NCBI RefSeq assembly: GCF_022828245.2
Contig: NZ_CP157587.1
Location: 496,001-560,000 of the forward strand
Length of the DNA: 64,000 bases
DNA from: Nanosynbacter sp900555675
Lineage (GTDB): Bacteria; Patescibacteriota; Saccharimonadia; Saccharimonadales; Saccharimonadaceae
Reading direction: 5' to 3'
Under the pieces are notes generated by a model. That model saw only the letters and a list, made by a program, of their open reading frames with translations, had not been told where the DNA came from and ran no database searches. Made by a program: the position numbers and the translations under genes. This document shows positions 1-7,271 of the stretch, piece by piece. How positions within the stretch are numbered: position 1 is the stretch's first letter; each line of letters begins with the position of its first letter.

Positions 1-241
1 TCAACCGCGCTACCACTGTTGTCTTATGTGCCATCGCCTCATCAAAACTTTGATGATGTTCGGCTGCATTGACTAGCACCTTAGTAGGAATACAAGCAAT
101 ATTAATACAGGTGCCACCATACATCTTTGGCGACCGCTCCACTAGCGCTACCTTTTTTTTCGCATTTGCCAGCGCTACCGCCAATGTTTTGCCAGCTTTG
201 CCAAAACCAATGATGAGTGCGTCAAATTGTTGTGTATCCAT
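1..241 (-). CDS. RclA-like pyridine nucleotide-disulfide oxidoreductase, N-terminal fragment (cut by window edge)
   Basis: This is the first 80 codons of a class I flavin disulfide reductase; the rest lies outside the window. The N-terminus has the FAD-binding Rossmann stretch (IIGFGKAGKTLA) followed by the redox-active disulfide motif GGTCINIACIPTK. That form is closer to RclA (hypothiocyanous acid/reactive chlorine reductase) than to lipoamide or mercuric reductases. The start at 241 is supported by a strong Shine-Dalgarno (AGGAGGAGGT, 245-254). In oral bacteria RclA detoxifies hypothiocyanite made by salivary peroxidase, which would suit an oral epibiont; the habitat is inference. The family assignment is good, but the exact substrate cannot be settled from the fragment. 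Confidence 0.82.
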   Translation of the reverse strand, partial: MDTQQFDALIIGFGKAGKTLAVALANAKKKVALVERSPKMYGGTCINIACIPTKVLVNAAEHHQSFDEAMAHKTTVVARL

Positions 242-287
242 TTTACCTCCTCCTATCTTTTTTAGTGATCTCTCTCGCTGCAACAAA

Positions 288-617
288 TTATCTATCGGCA
301 CACAGAACTGCCTCTTTTATTACAGGTTTTTGAGCTACTACTATTATCGTGTGTAATAGCTCCTTAAAACTGCTCCAAAAAGTCCAACTTACCGCTTTCA
401 AAATACCAGCAACCTTTTTCACTGCCAGCATCATTTCGGAATATAAATTATCGTCCAAAGAAAATACATAATCGCCCGGATTATACTTCGGAATCACCAC
501 AGTAAAACCTGGCGTATTCGGAAACGGTGTTAAAAATGCTAGGAATTTCTCATCTTCCCAAATCTTCCAAGATTTCATTTTTCCAGATATGATGTCGTCA
601 AAAATTGTGTGATTCAT
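288..617 (-). pseudogene. HIT family protein, 3' half lost and joined to a stray pheS 3' end
   Basis: The first ~73 residues read as a histidine-triad (HIT) nucleotide hydrolase: WEDEKFLAFLTPFPNTPGFT, then VVIPKYNPGDY. The C-terminal half with the catalytic HxHxH motif is missing. At about 405 the sequence switches to a copy of the last 12 codons of pheS, read out of frame (VSWTFWSSF), then runs through unrelated residues to a stop. The promoter (TATAAT near 640-645) and Shine-Dalgarno (AAAGGAG) are intact, so a truncated protein may still be made, but it cannot be an active HIT hydrolase. See the direct repeats at 364-405 and 1285-1326. Confidence 0.72.
364..405 (-). repeat. Displaced second copy of the pheS 3' end
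   Basis: These 42 bases match 1285-1326, the genuine end of pheS, at 36 positions. Read in the right frame they encode the PheS C-terminus (FESGKLDFLEQF) plus a stop. Five of the six differences fall in codon third positions (including TAA for TAG), so the copy comes from a diverged but once-functional pheS rather than from a recent local duplication. Confidence 0.85.
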
Positions 618-647
618 AATTACTCCTTTTGAAAAAATTATAGCATT

Positions 648-1280
648 TTACAAAGCTTTCAGGTCGGACAATTTAAGTTCCATTCGACGGCAAACCAGAA
701 CTAGCCATATCGTCGCAAAAATCCCCAATAAAACTTCTACTATCACAAACCAAAACTTGCCCATTACATAACCTTGCGCCGCTATAATTGCCGCAAAAAT
801 CGGAAAACTGAAAGATGAGATTCGCTCGCGATGAGTTAAATAGCTCAAACTTGACGGCAAAAGAAACATCAAAAGCACCATCAATATCACGATGCCGCGC
901 GAGAAAACAAAATGCGCCGCGTGCATCGTATCGTTCGGGCAAAGCGCCACTCCTATCATACAAATCGCAAACAACGAAAGTATCCAGCCAGATATTCGAG
1001 CAGAGCGAATTTGGCCAAGCTTAAGATAACCACGATTCATAAAAAACCCAATCGTCGCCATAATCAAACCAGATAAAAACACTCCCGAATTGAACGAAAA
1101 TGCAGACAAACGATTCGAGGTGGTTTCGCCCAATCTACTCAAACTCCAGTTCGTCCACCGAGTATCATCAGAAAGCAGCATCGCCACAACCAAGCCCACG
1201 GCCAAAACGACACCATTAAGAATACAGAGCGCCTGAAGGCGATTCTTGTATAAAAAATCCTTAACCTGTCGAAGTTTCAT
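648..1280 (-). CDS. Multi-pass membrane protein, DUF998-like
   Basis: This 210-residue protein has about six hydrophobic segments spaced through its length (near residues 18-36, 62-80, 96-114, 126-144, 157-173 and 177-195). Short polar loops include SDDTRWTNWSLSRLG after the first helix and CPNDTMHAAHF in the middle. The pattern of a polar first loop and a central Asp/His loop resembles DUF998 membrane proteins; this is a tentative family call. The start at 1280 is chosen because it lies 4 bp after the pheS stop, which suggests translational coupling; a longer reading into pheS is possible but unlikely. The gene lies wholly between the two pheS-end repeats, so it may have arrived with the insertion. 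No function is proposed. Confidence 0.6.
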   Translation of the reverse strand: MKLRQVKDFLYKNRLQALCILNGVVLAVGLVVAMLLSDDTRWTNWSLSRLGETTSNRLSAFSFNSGVFLSGLIMATIGFFMNRGYLKLGQIRSARISGWILSLFAICMIGVALCPNDTMHAAHFVFSRGIVILMVLLMFLLPSSLSYLTHRERISSFSFPIFAAIIAAQGYVMGKFWFVIVEVLLGIFATIWLVLVCRRMELKLSDLKAL

Positions 1281-1284
1281 ATTG

Positions 1285-1326
1285 CTAAAATTGTTCCAAA
1301 AAGTCCAACTTGCCACTTTCAAAATG
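1285..1326 (-). repeat. pheS 3'-end repeat, functional copy
   Basis: This is the end of the intact pheS gene and the partner of the diverged copy at 364-405, in the same orientation about 920 bp away. The arrangement (gene end restored on one side, old end displaced to the other) is what is left when DNA integrates into the 3' end of a gene. Confidence 0.8.
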
Positions 1327-2328
1327 ACGGACGTCTTCGATTCCATACTTCATCATAACCAAGCGGTCGATTCCGCAACCAAAAGCAAATCCCGTATATT
1401 CATTCGGGTCAATTTGCGCTGCGCGAAGAACATTCGGATGAATCATTCCGCATCCCAATAGCTCAATCCAACCTTCACCAGAGCAAACTTTACAATCAGG
1501 ATTTTTTCCTTCACAAAACGGACAACTTAACGCAAACTCGAAGCTCGGCTCGGTGAACGGAAAGTAAAATGGATTAACGCGAACATCCAGCTTCTTGCCG
1601 TAATATTCCTGCAAAAATTCTTGCAACGTAGCAATCAAATTGCCAACATTAACTCGGCGTGAAACGTACACGCCCTCGACTTGATAAAATGTATGCTCGT
1701 GGCGTGCATCCAAATCTTCGTTGCGGAAAACACGATCAGGAACGATAGCGGCAATAGCCTCGCCTTTTTCCAAATTGTCGCGATATTTCATCAACACGCG
1801 ATTTTGCATAGTCGACGTATGCGCTGGAGCAATCAAACGATCGCCATTAGAATCAGTTTCCTCGGTCATAAACGTATCGTAATCGTCGCGCGCTGGATGA
1901 CCTTTTGGAAAATTCAGGCTCTCGAACATATGGAATTGATCGTCAATCTCTCTGGACTCTTCCGTGACAAACCCCATGCGATTAAAAATCTCAGAAATAC
2001 GCTCAATTTCAGCGTTCAGCGGATGAATCGTGCCTTGTTCGCTCGGCAAAAGTTCAGGCTTGGGCGAATTCACATCCATCGGCGCCGTAACGTCAATCGG
2101 TTTCAAGTCAACTTTTTCCAGCTCTTCCAGTCGTACAGCAATAGCCTGTTCAATCGCCTGCTTTAGCTCGTTAATTCGCTTGCCGAACGAACCACGCTCA
2201 ACTGGCGGTAATGACTTGATTTGATCATACAATTCCCTAAGTCGTCGATCACGTAAAAACTCACGCGGAGACTTGGATTGCGAAACCGCCAAAACTATTT
2301 CTCTTCTCAATTCGTCTAAATCAACCAT
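1285..2328 (-). CDS. pheS: Phenylalanine-tRNA ligase alpha subunit
   Basis: This is the catalytic subunit of the PheRS heterotetramer, which charges tRNA-Phe. The 347 residues match the family length. An N-terminal coiled coil (about residues 1-90) precedes class II motif 2 (RVFRNEDLDARHEHTFYQVE, about 200-220) and motif 3 (GCGIDRLVMMKYGI, near 318-331), and the protein ends with the typical FL-QF tail. A cysteine cluster (CPFCEGKNPDC) near residue 270 is present. The partner pheT is not adjacent. The gene starts 1 bp after a small membrane-protein gene and is followed within 4 bp by another, so the three are probably co-transcribed from the leaderless promoter at 2573-2578. Its 3' end is repeated at 364-405. 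Confidence 0.96.
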   Translation of the reverse strand: MVDLDELRREIVLAVSQSKSPREFLRDRRLRELYDQIKSLPPVERGSFGKRINELKQAIEQAIAVRLEELEKVDLKPIDVTAPMDVNSPKPELLPSEQGTIHPLNAEIERISEIFNRMGFVTEESREIDDQFHMFESLNFPKGHPARDDYDTFMTEETDSNGDRLIAPAHTSTMQNRVLMKYRDNLEKGEAIAAIVPDRVFRNEDLDARHEHTFYQVEGVYVSRRVNVGNLIATLQEFLQEYYGKKLDVRVNPFYFPFTEPSFEFALSCPFCEGKNPDCKVCSGEGWIELLGCGMIHPNVLRAAQIDPNEYTGFAFGCGIDRLVMMKYGIEDVRHFESGKLDFLEQF

Positions 2329-2329
2329 T

Positions 2330-2566
2330 TTATCGTCCTTGCATTAAAAACATTACAATCACCGCACCAGCCATAATAGCAATTAAAATCCACGCCCACG
2401 CCAAAGTCGTCGTCTGTTTCGTGCCTTCCAAATATCTTATGTCGTCGACGCCGTCCATAGTTGCCTTTTCTTGCAAACTCGAAGCCTTTGCTTTCTCTCT
2501 TAATTCCGCCGCAATTCGCTCTTGCAATTCACTGCGCTGATCCTGTTGATTTACAAATAATCCCAT
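2330..2566 (-). CDS. Small single-pass membrane protein
   Basis: This 78-residue protein has a charged, probably helical cytoplasmic part (Gln/Glu/Arg/Lys-rich, about residues 6-50), one transmembrane helix (about 54-75, LAWAWILIAIMAGAVIVMFL) and a two-residue basic tail, so it looks tail-anchored. I do not recognise the family. A -10 hexamer TATACT (2573-2578) sits exactly 6 nt before the ATG with no Shine-Dalgarno, so the mRNA is probably leaderless. It is the first gene of the unit that contains pheS and diverges from the aquaporin gene; the two promoters overlap. Confidence 0.7.
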   Translation of the reverse strand: MGLFVNQQDQRSELQERIAAELREKAKASSLQEKATMDGVDDIRYLEGTKQTTTLAWAWILIAIMAGAVIVMFLMQGR

Positions 2567-2589
2567 AACTACAGTATAGCAAATTATGT

Positions 2590-2620
2590 TATAATAGTCG
2601 TGATATTACTTTAAGGAGGG
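2590..2620 (+). promoter_or_regulatory. Promoter -10 and Shine-Dalgarno of the aquaporin gene
   Basis: A -10 hexamer TATAAT lies at 2590-2595 and a strong Shine-Dalgarno AAGGAGGG at 2613-2620, 3 nt before the ATG at 2624. No convincing -35 is visible. Unlike the opposite-strand gene, this one has a normal short 5' leader. Confidence 0.6.
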
Positions 2621-2623
2621 AAT

Positions 2624-3559
2624 ATGGCTACGAAGAAAACTTCAAAGAAAGCCCCAGTTAAAGCCGCAGAAAAGAAAACCGCTGCCGCTAAAACTGAAAA
2701 CAAAACGACCGTCAAGTACGTCGTTGCTGAATCTACCGCTAAAAGCAAGCGTGTCGAACTAGATTCTAAATTACCAAACAACCTAATTAACATCGTTATT
2801 GCGGAAGTCATCGGCACGTTCATTTTGACACTTGCTGCATTATTCGCATCAGATATTTTGTCATCAATGTACGTCGGTTTTGCGTTGATGTTCATCGTTG
2901 CAATTATCGGCAACATTTCTGGCGCACACGTAAACCCAGCTGTCACGTTTGGTCTATGGACAATGCGTAAGCTAAAGACCGTACTTGTACCATTTTACTG
3001 GGGCGCACAATTCCTCGGCGCAATGGCGGCTATCGTACTTGTTGGCTCATTAACAAACGGCGGATTTGCCCTAAGCTTCGACCAATTCACTGCGTTCTCT
3101 TGGAACATCTTCGCAATGGAATTAGTCGGTACCGCTGTATTTGTATTTGGCATCGCCGCAGTGTTACAGCGCAAAGAAATCAAAGCAGTTGGTCAAGCTT
3201 TTGGAATTGGCTTGGCATTGATGATTGGTCTTGTCGTATCTGGCTCAATCTCTTCGTACATTAAAAGTACCGCTATTGCAAAAATCCAAAAAGAGCAAAG
3301 CACTGCTCAAACTGAGAAAAACGGCCGCACTTACCCACGCGAAATCTACATCTCAGGCGCAACTTTGAACCCAGCAGTTTCTTTGGCTGTTACAGAGAAA
3401 ACCGACTCTCAACTACGCAGCAACGGAGTATTGCCAGCTGAAGGCGAAAAAAGCTATTCACGCTTTAGCCTGGAAGTAATTGCCGCTACCCTAATCGGCG
3501 CAGCATTAGGTGGTAACCTATTTCTACTCGTCAATTACCGAAACAAAGACGAAGAATAG
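2624..3559 (+). CDS. Aquaporin / MIP family channel
   Basis: This membrane channel is for water or small solutes such as glycerol. Both half-repeats carry the signature Asn-Pro-Ala boxes (SGAHVNPAVTFG near residue 102 and SGATLNPAVSLA near 248). Six transmembrane helices lie between about residues 54 and 307. The family is usually 230-280 residues; this one has 311 because of an unusual N-terminal tail of about 45 residues, rich in Lys and Ala with Thr and Ser, and a polar insertion (about 215-240) before the second NPA box. The tail could bind nucleic acid or envelope polymers; that is speculation. The gene is monocistronic, ending at a bidirectional terminator. Confidence 0.9.
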   Translation: MATKKTSKKAPVKAAEKKTAAAKTENKTTVKYVVAESTAKSKRVELDSKLPNNLINIVIAEVIGTFILTLAALFASDILSSMYVGFALMFIVAIIGNISGAHVNPAVTFGLWTMRKLKTVLVPFYWGAQFLGAMAAIVLVGSLTNGGFALSFDQFTAFSWNIFAMELVGTAVFVFGIAAVLQRKEIKAVGQAFGIGLALMIGLVVSGSISSYIKSTAIAKIQKEQSTAQTEKNGRTYPREIYISGATLNPAVSLAVTEKTDSQLRSNGVLPAEGEKSYSRFSLEVIAATLIGAALGGNLFLLVNYRNKDEE

Positions 3560-3577
3560 ATTATAACTTCACAATAA

Positions 3578-3604
3578 AATATCCCGCTTAATCGGCGGGG
3601 TATT
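3578..3604. terminator. Bidirectional terminator between aquaporin and rmuC
   Basis: A 10-bp stem (AATATCCCGC / GCGGGGTATT, one G-U pair) with a short loop is followed by a T-run on the plus strand. It separates two convergent genes. Confidence 0.85.
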
Positions 3605-3611
3605 TTTTATG

Positions 3612-4682
3612 TCAATCTTCCTGAGTCGGCCGATCAATCAGCTCTGGCTGCGCTTGGTTATCGCCACCAGAAATTCGCACGACGTCCTTATCGATCTTCC
3701 CTAGCTCCTTGTACGTATTGTTGTAATGACCAACGGTCGTGCTTAAACTCTTGCCCATTTTTGTCATCAACTCGTCAAACTTTTTAATGTGAACGCCCAA
3801 TTGCCCAACTCGAACTTGAATATCTTTGGCCTGCTCTTCAATCTGCAGACTACGAAGCCCCTGAAGAACGGTCTGCAGGTACGCCAAAAAACTAGTCGGA
3901 CTCACAATAATCACTCGTTTATCTCGGAATGCATATTCAATCAGATCGCGACTCGAACCGCCCTGACCGACATTGTTAATCAGAAGATCGTAATACAAAG
4001 ATTCGCTAGGGATAAACATAAAAGCAAAGTCCATAGTGTTTTCACGCGGACGAATGTATTTACTAGTTTCGTCGATTCGCCCCTTAAGGTCAGCCTTCAC
4101 CTTATTCAGCCACATTTCGCGCTCAGATTTTGTCTCGGCGTTAATCATGCGATTGTAATTCTCCAAAGAAAACTTACTGTCCACCGGCAGTATTTGACCC
4201 TTGTCCAGAAAAATAACCGCGTCAACAATTTCACCGTCCTTGAAGCGATATTGCATTTGATATTGCTTGGCTGGCAAAACATTATCCAACACACTCTCCA
4301 GATAAAACTCCCCAAAAACGCCACGCTGCTTTGGATTTTGCAACACGTTTTGCAAGGTTTTCAGATCGGTCGCCACATCAACCACACGCTTATTGGTCTC
4401 ATCCAATTTTGCCAATCGCTGCGTCACGTCAGCCACCAACTTCGCGCTTTCTGATAATTGCTTCTGCACAGAAGTCTGAACTTGCGCATTGCTTCGCTCT
4501 AACTTATCGCTAACGGATTCATTCAGTTTCGCAATAGTTCGCCCCAATTCTACGACATCAGTTTTAATTAGCTCGACGGATGATTGATTTTTTAGCTCGC
4601 TGATTTTTGATTGCAAGACAAATAAAGTCGCACCCAAACCAATAGTAATAACAATTAAGAGAATAATGATAATGATTTCCAT
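3612..4682 (-). CDS. rmuC: RmuC family DNA recombination protein
   Basis: RmuC is a membrane-anchored putative nuclease that limits recombination between inverted repeats. The protein has an N-terminal transmembrane helix (residues 3-22), a coiled coil (about 28-115) and the conserved RmuC domain (about 120-320), with hallmark stretches IRPRENTMDFAFMFIPSE and VIIVSPTSFLAYLQTV. The length (356) is typical for short RmuC proteins. The -10 TACACT (4689-4694) lies 6 nt upstream of the ATG, with a -35 TTGTCT 17 bp further, so the mRNA is probably leaderless. It is transcribed alone. Confidence 0.92.
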   Translation of the reverse strand: MEIIIIILLIVITIGLGATLFVLQSKISELKNQSSVELIKTDVVELGRTIAKLNESVSDKLERSNAQVQTSVQKQLSESAKLVADVTQRLAKLDETNKRVVDVATDLKTLQNVLQNPKQRGVFGEFYLESVLDNVLPAKQYQMQYRFKDGEIVDAVIFLDKGQILPVDSKFSLENYNRMINAETKSEREMWLNKVKADLKGRIDETSKYIRPRENTMDFAFMFIPSESLYYDLLINNVGQGGSSRDLIEYAFRDKRVIIVSPTSFLAYLQTVLQGLRSLQIEEQAKDIQVRVGQLGVHIKKFDELMTKMGKSLSTTVGHYNNTYKELGKIDKDVVRISGGDNQAQPELIDRPTQED

Positions 4683-4688
4683 ACACTT

Positions 4689-4717
4689 AGTGTACAGTGA
4701 TTACAATGCTAAGACAA
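4689..4717 (-). promoter_or_regulatory. Leaderless promoter of rmuC
   Basis: -35 TTGTCT (4712-4717), 17-bp spacer and -10 TACACT (4689-4694), ending 6 nt before the start codon. Confidence 0.6.
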
Positions 4718-5195
4718 CTCGTGCTAAAATCGCAAATAAAGTCATAAATAAAATTGCTGCGCCGTTGCCGCGAATTCTATTCAACCAGATTAACGACAAA
4801 TATACCAAAACTGTCGCCAAAACCACCCATAGTAATGACAAAATCCAAGATCCGCCAGCCCATAATGTAGCACCCCACAATGACACAGTTGCCGCGATTA
4901 CTACTAGCAAAGGTCGCTTAATACCAAATACCGCCAACACTGGAACTAACATAATTCCCACCAAAACTAACGCAACGTAAGATGCGATGCTCGTGCTGTT
5001 TGCGCAAATAGAAATATGCTCAGCGTTTGCGCAAAATACGGGTGCAATCATAAATTTGTCAAACGCAAGCGCCAGCAACCAGATAGCCACGCCGCTAGCG
5101 ACTAAAATCGCCAAAATCCTCAAGAAAACTCGCCTTGAAAATGGATATGTGTAATCTGATATTTCTTCACGGAAAATAGCTGACAATAATTTCAT
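4701..5195 (-). CDS. Multi-pass membrane protein of unknown function
   Basis: This 164-residue protein has a short basic N-terminus and about five hydrophobic helices (near 20-42, 68-90, 94-112, 114-132 and 140-160). The extracytoplasmic loop between helices 1 and 2 holds two cysteines (FCANAEHISICANS) that could form a disulfide. The start at 5195 is preferred because -10 TACAAT (5202-5207) lies 6 nt upstream and -35 TTGCAA (5225-5230) a further 17 bp; an upstream in-frame start at 5222 would lie inside the promoter. I do not recognise the family. Confidence 0.62.
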   Translation of the reverse strand: MKLLSAIFREEISDYTYPFSRRVFLRILAILVASGVAIWLLALAFDKFMIAPVFCANAEHISICANSTSIASYVALVLVGIMLVPVLAVFGIKRPLLVVIAATVSLWGATLWAGGSWILSLLWVVLATVLVYLSLIWLNRIRGNGAAILFMTLFAILARVVLAL

Positions 5196-5201
5196 ACGTA
5201 A

Positions 5202-5230
5202 ATTGTAACGTAAACTTGTCAATATTGCAA
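5202..5230 (-). promoter_or_regulatory. Leaderless promoter of the 4701-5195 membrane gene
   Basis: -35 TTGCAA (5225-5230), 17-bp spacer, -10 TACAAT (5202-5207), then 6 nt to the ATG. Confidence 0.62.
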
Positions 5231-5240
5231 ATGTATATGC

Positions 5241-5723
5241 TTAAATATTGTGCTTTTTCAAGAGATTCATCGGTTTGTACCAAATAATCCCTACGCAAGC
5301 AATCAATAATCCGCCAACAACGTCAAGTGGTGTATGCACCAGAGCAATAACTCGACCGACACATATTAAGATTGTCATAACCAGGCAAACAACAGCCAGC
5401 CGCCAACTCTTTGCTCCGAAGAATACCGCCAAAGTAATTGCCATTGTAAATAGCGCGTGATCGGACGGAAAACCCGGATTATTAAGGAATGACGCGCCGG
5501 CAGATACGCCCAGAATCTCGAACGGGCGCATCTGATCTGGTTGATAAATTGACCCGATAATTTTTGCCGCCACATAAGCAGTCAAGCCAGCCATCAACAC
5601 CTGGCTATAAACTTGATACTTCTCTTTATTTGGAACCAATTTTATCAGCGCGTACGCACCAATTAGCACGACCGGCACCACTAGTCCGTCAGCAATTAAT
5701 TTCACAATCCATTGCAAATTCAT
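5241..5723 (-). CDS. PAP2 family membrane phosphatase
   Basis: This is an integral membrane acid phosphatase of the PAP2 superfamily, acting on lipid phosphates such as undecaprenyl pyrophosphate or phosphatidic acid. The three-part active site is visible: K-x6-RP-like (KIIGSIYQPDQMRPF), PSDH in place of the usual PSGH (FPSDHALF), and a final GR-x5-H-x3-D (GRVIALVHTPLDVVGG). About five or six hydrophobic helices fill the 160 residues. The start at 5723 is chosen because -10 TATACT sits 6 nt upstream (5730-5735) with -35 TTTACT 17 bp further. If it is a UppP/BacA substitute it would recycle the peptidoglycan carrier lipid; the substrate is not determinable here. Confidence 0.86.
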   Translation of the reverse strand: MNLQWIVKLIADGLVVPVVLIGAYALIKLVPNKEKYQVYSQVLMAGLTAYVAAKIIGSIYQPDQMRPFEILGVSAGASFLNNPGFPSDHALFTMAITLAVFFGAKSWRLAVVCLVMTILICVGRVIALVHTPLDVVGGLLIACVGIIWYKPMNLLKKHNI

Positions 5724-5729
5724 ACTACC

Positions 5730-5758
5730 AGTATATCGCGTCAATGACCACCAGTAAA
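5730..5758 (-). promoter_or_regulatory. Leaderless promoter of the PAP2 gene
   Basis: -35 TTTACT (5753-5758), 17-bp spacer and -10 TATACT (5730-5735), 6 nt before the ATG. Confidence 0.55.
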
Positions 5759-5761
5759 CGC

Positions 5762-5790
5762 TTGCGGAAATCATTTTTCTATAGTACAAT
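5762..5790 (+). promoter_or_regulatory. Promoter of tRNA-Gln
   Basis: -35 TTGCGG (5762-5767), 17-bp spacer and -10 TACAAT (5785-5790), 12 nt before the mature tRNA 5' end. It diverges from the PAP2 promoter. Confidence 0.55.
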
Positions 5791-5802
5791 TATGTTTGCC
5801 GT

Positions 5803-5877
5803 TGGGATGTCGCCAAGTGGTAAGGCAGCGGGTTCTGGTCCCGCCATTCGGGGGTTCGAATCCCTCCATCCCAGCCA
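5803..5877 (+). tRNA. tRNA-Gln (anticodon CTG)
   Basis: A full cloverleaf can be drawn: 7-bp acceptor stem TGGGATG/CATCCCA, a D-arm with GGTAAGGC, an anticodon stem GCGGG/CCCGC around the loop TTCTGGT (anticodon CTG), and the T-arm GGGGG-TTCGAAT-CCCTC. Discriminator G and an encoded CCA follow. Confidence 0.96.
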
Positions 5878-5891
5878 AGTTTGAAATTTAG

Positions 5892-5917
5892 CAGCCAATT
5901 ATCTGGCTGTTTTTTTC
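5892..5917 (+). terminator. Terminator of tRNA-Gln
   Basis: A 6-bp stem CAGCCA/TGGCTG with a 6-nt loop is followed by a run of seven T. It overlaps the last codons of the convergent gene at 5899. Confidence 0.8.
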
Positions 5918-6318
5918 GTCGATAAATTTGCACAAATCAGTAAAGCCCACATCATGAATACCAGAAAAATCGCAGTCACGTTATTCACATTCTTTATCGT
6001 TGCACCAAATATCACCGCCCAATACCCATTCACAAACGCCAAAAAACTAATTACCGTCATAATCCCCAAACTCAAAAAACCAGACACCCTACTAACCAAA
6101 ATGGCTTTTTTAGATATATCCATATCAATTAAAAACGGTAACGATGTTAGCTCAACAACTACCAATATTATTGCAATCGGAAGGCTTAAATATGGCATAA
6201 TCCCCGCAGAAGTAATGACCGCAGAAAACTTCTCAAACGTAAATAATTGACATAATAATGGCACAATTATTAATAGTCCTGTAATCAATTTAACAATTTT
6301 ATTCACTTTTCTAGACAT
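5899..6318 (-). CDS. Four-helix membrane protein, possibly DoxX-like
   Basis: This 139-residue protein has four transmembrane helices (about residues 7-28, 43-62, 74-93 and 111-131) and basic ends. The helix pattern and a central VVELTSLPFL stretch are loosely like DoxX/MauE-type small membrane proteins; this is a weak resemblance only. Its promoter (TTGAGC, 17 bp, TATACT) ends 6 nt before the ATG, so the mRNA should be leaderless. The 3' end overlaps the tRNA-Gln terminator. Confidence 0.6.
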   Translation of the reverse strand: MSRKVNKIVKLITGLLIIVPLLCQLFTFEKFSAVITSAGIMPYLSLPIAIILVVVELTSLPFLIDMDISKKAILVSRVSGFLSLGIMTVISFLAFVNGYWAVIFGATIKNVNNVTAIFLVFMMWALLICANLSTKKTAR

Positions 6319-6324
6319 AATTTC

Positions 6325-6353
6325 AGTATAGCTTGCGCGTCAAAAAAGCTCAA
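6325..6353 (-). promoter_or_regulatory. Leaderless promoter of the 5899-6318 gene
   Basis: -35 TTGAGC (6348-6353), 17-bp spacer, -10 TATACT (6325-6330), 6 nt to the ATG. Confidence 0.6.
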
Positions 6354-6482
6354 GCTTGTTGTATTTTTTACGAAAGCACTTGCACTTTTTATAAAAACGT
6401 CATAAAGTTAAATCAGCGAACGTTACAAAAATAAACACCATAAAACAGTATCTTTCGCTCTACGACAAATCCACCACAACTT

Positions 6483-6510
6483 AAAATACCCCGTCTCTAT
6501 GGGGTATTTT
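6483..6510. terminator. Terminator overlapping the 3' end of trmD
   Basis: A 10-bp perfect stem (AAAATACCCC/GGGGTATTTT) has an 8-nt loop. The trmD stop codon lies inside the hairpin. Stem A/T ends supply U-runs in both directions. Confidence 0.82.
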
Positions 6511-7165
6511 TATTGGTCAATATCCGCGATTGTTCAGCGCGCCACTCGGCAATTTTTCCGTGGTGTCCGCTCAATAAAACATCCGGCACACGTAAACCTT
6601 TAAACTCCTCAGGTCGTGTATATTGTGGAAATTCCAACGTTTCTCCATCTGAAAAACTTTCAATTTCCGCAGACTTTTCGCCGCCCAAAACTCCAGGAAT
6701 CAACCTAACAATAGAATCAATCATCATCATTGCCGCCAACTCGCCGCCGGTCAGCACAAAATCGCCAATACTCCATTGCTCGTCAACCAACTCCAAGATT
6801 CGCTCATCTACACCCTCGTATCGCCCGCAAATAAATATCACGCCCCTATCATCATCTGCTTCTTTCTGGGCTTTAGCCTGCTTCCAGCGCTGTCCACGCG
6901 GACTCATTAATACCACCTTCGCCGTTTCATCCTGAGATTTCGCAAACTCCACCGCTTTCCATAACGGCTCAATCATAAGAAGCATCCCGTCGCCACCGCC
7001 ATAAGGAGTATCGTCAACCTGACGACGAGGACCCAAGCCAAACTCCCGCAAATTCACCGTCGTAAGCTCCACAATACCGTCTTTCTGAGCCTTCCACATC
7101 ATGGAATTATTAAAAACTCCCGTCATCATTTCTGGGAAAAGTGTAATTACTTGAAACTTTCTCAT
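6497..7165 (-). CDS. trmD: tRNA (guanine-37-N1)-methyltransferase
   Basis: TrmD methylates G37 next to the anticodon using SAM and prevents frameshifting. The SPOUT trefoil-knot signatures are clear: GRYEGVDERILE (about residues 114-125) and SIGDFVLTGGELAAM (about 132-146), followed by IPGVLGGEKSAEIESF. The 222 residues match the family. It is monocistronic rather than in the usual rpsP-rimM-trmD operon; rpsP is about 46 kb away. The promoter TGGACA-17-TACACT ends 7 nt before the ATG. Confidence 0.97.
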   Translation of the reverse strand: MRKFQVITLFPEMMTGVFNNSMMWKAQKDGIVELTTVNLREFGLGPRRQVDDTPYGGGDGMLLMIEPLWKAVEFAKSQDETAKVVLMSPRGQRWKQAKAQKEADDDRGVIFICGRYEGVDERILELVDEQWSIGDFVLTGGELAAMMMIDSIVRLIPGVLGGEKSAEIESFSDGETLEFPQYTRPEEFKGLRVPDVLLSGHHGKIAEWRAEQSRILTNKNTP

Positions 7166-7172
7166 CTGTTAC

Positions 7173-7201
7173 AGTGTAGCAAGTGTTGACGTGATTGTCC
7201 A
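7173..7201 (-). promoter_or_regulatory. Leaderless promoter of trmD
   Basis: -35 TGGACA (7196-7201), 17-bp spacer, -10 TACACT (7173-7178), 7 nt to the ATG. This is one of the best matches in the window. Confidence 0.68.
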
Positions 7202-7271
7202 GGTATGATATACATATATTAACTTTTACTCAACCGAGTAGGAGTAGCCCTTACATAGAAAGGACAGAGAT

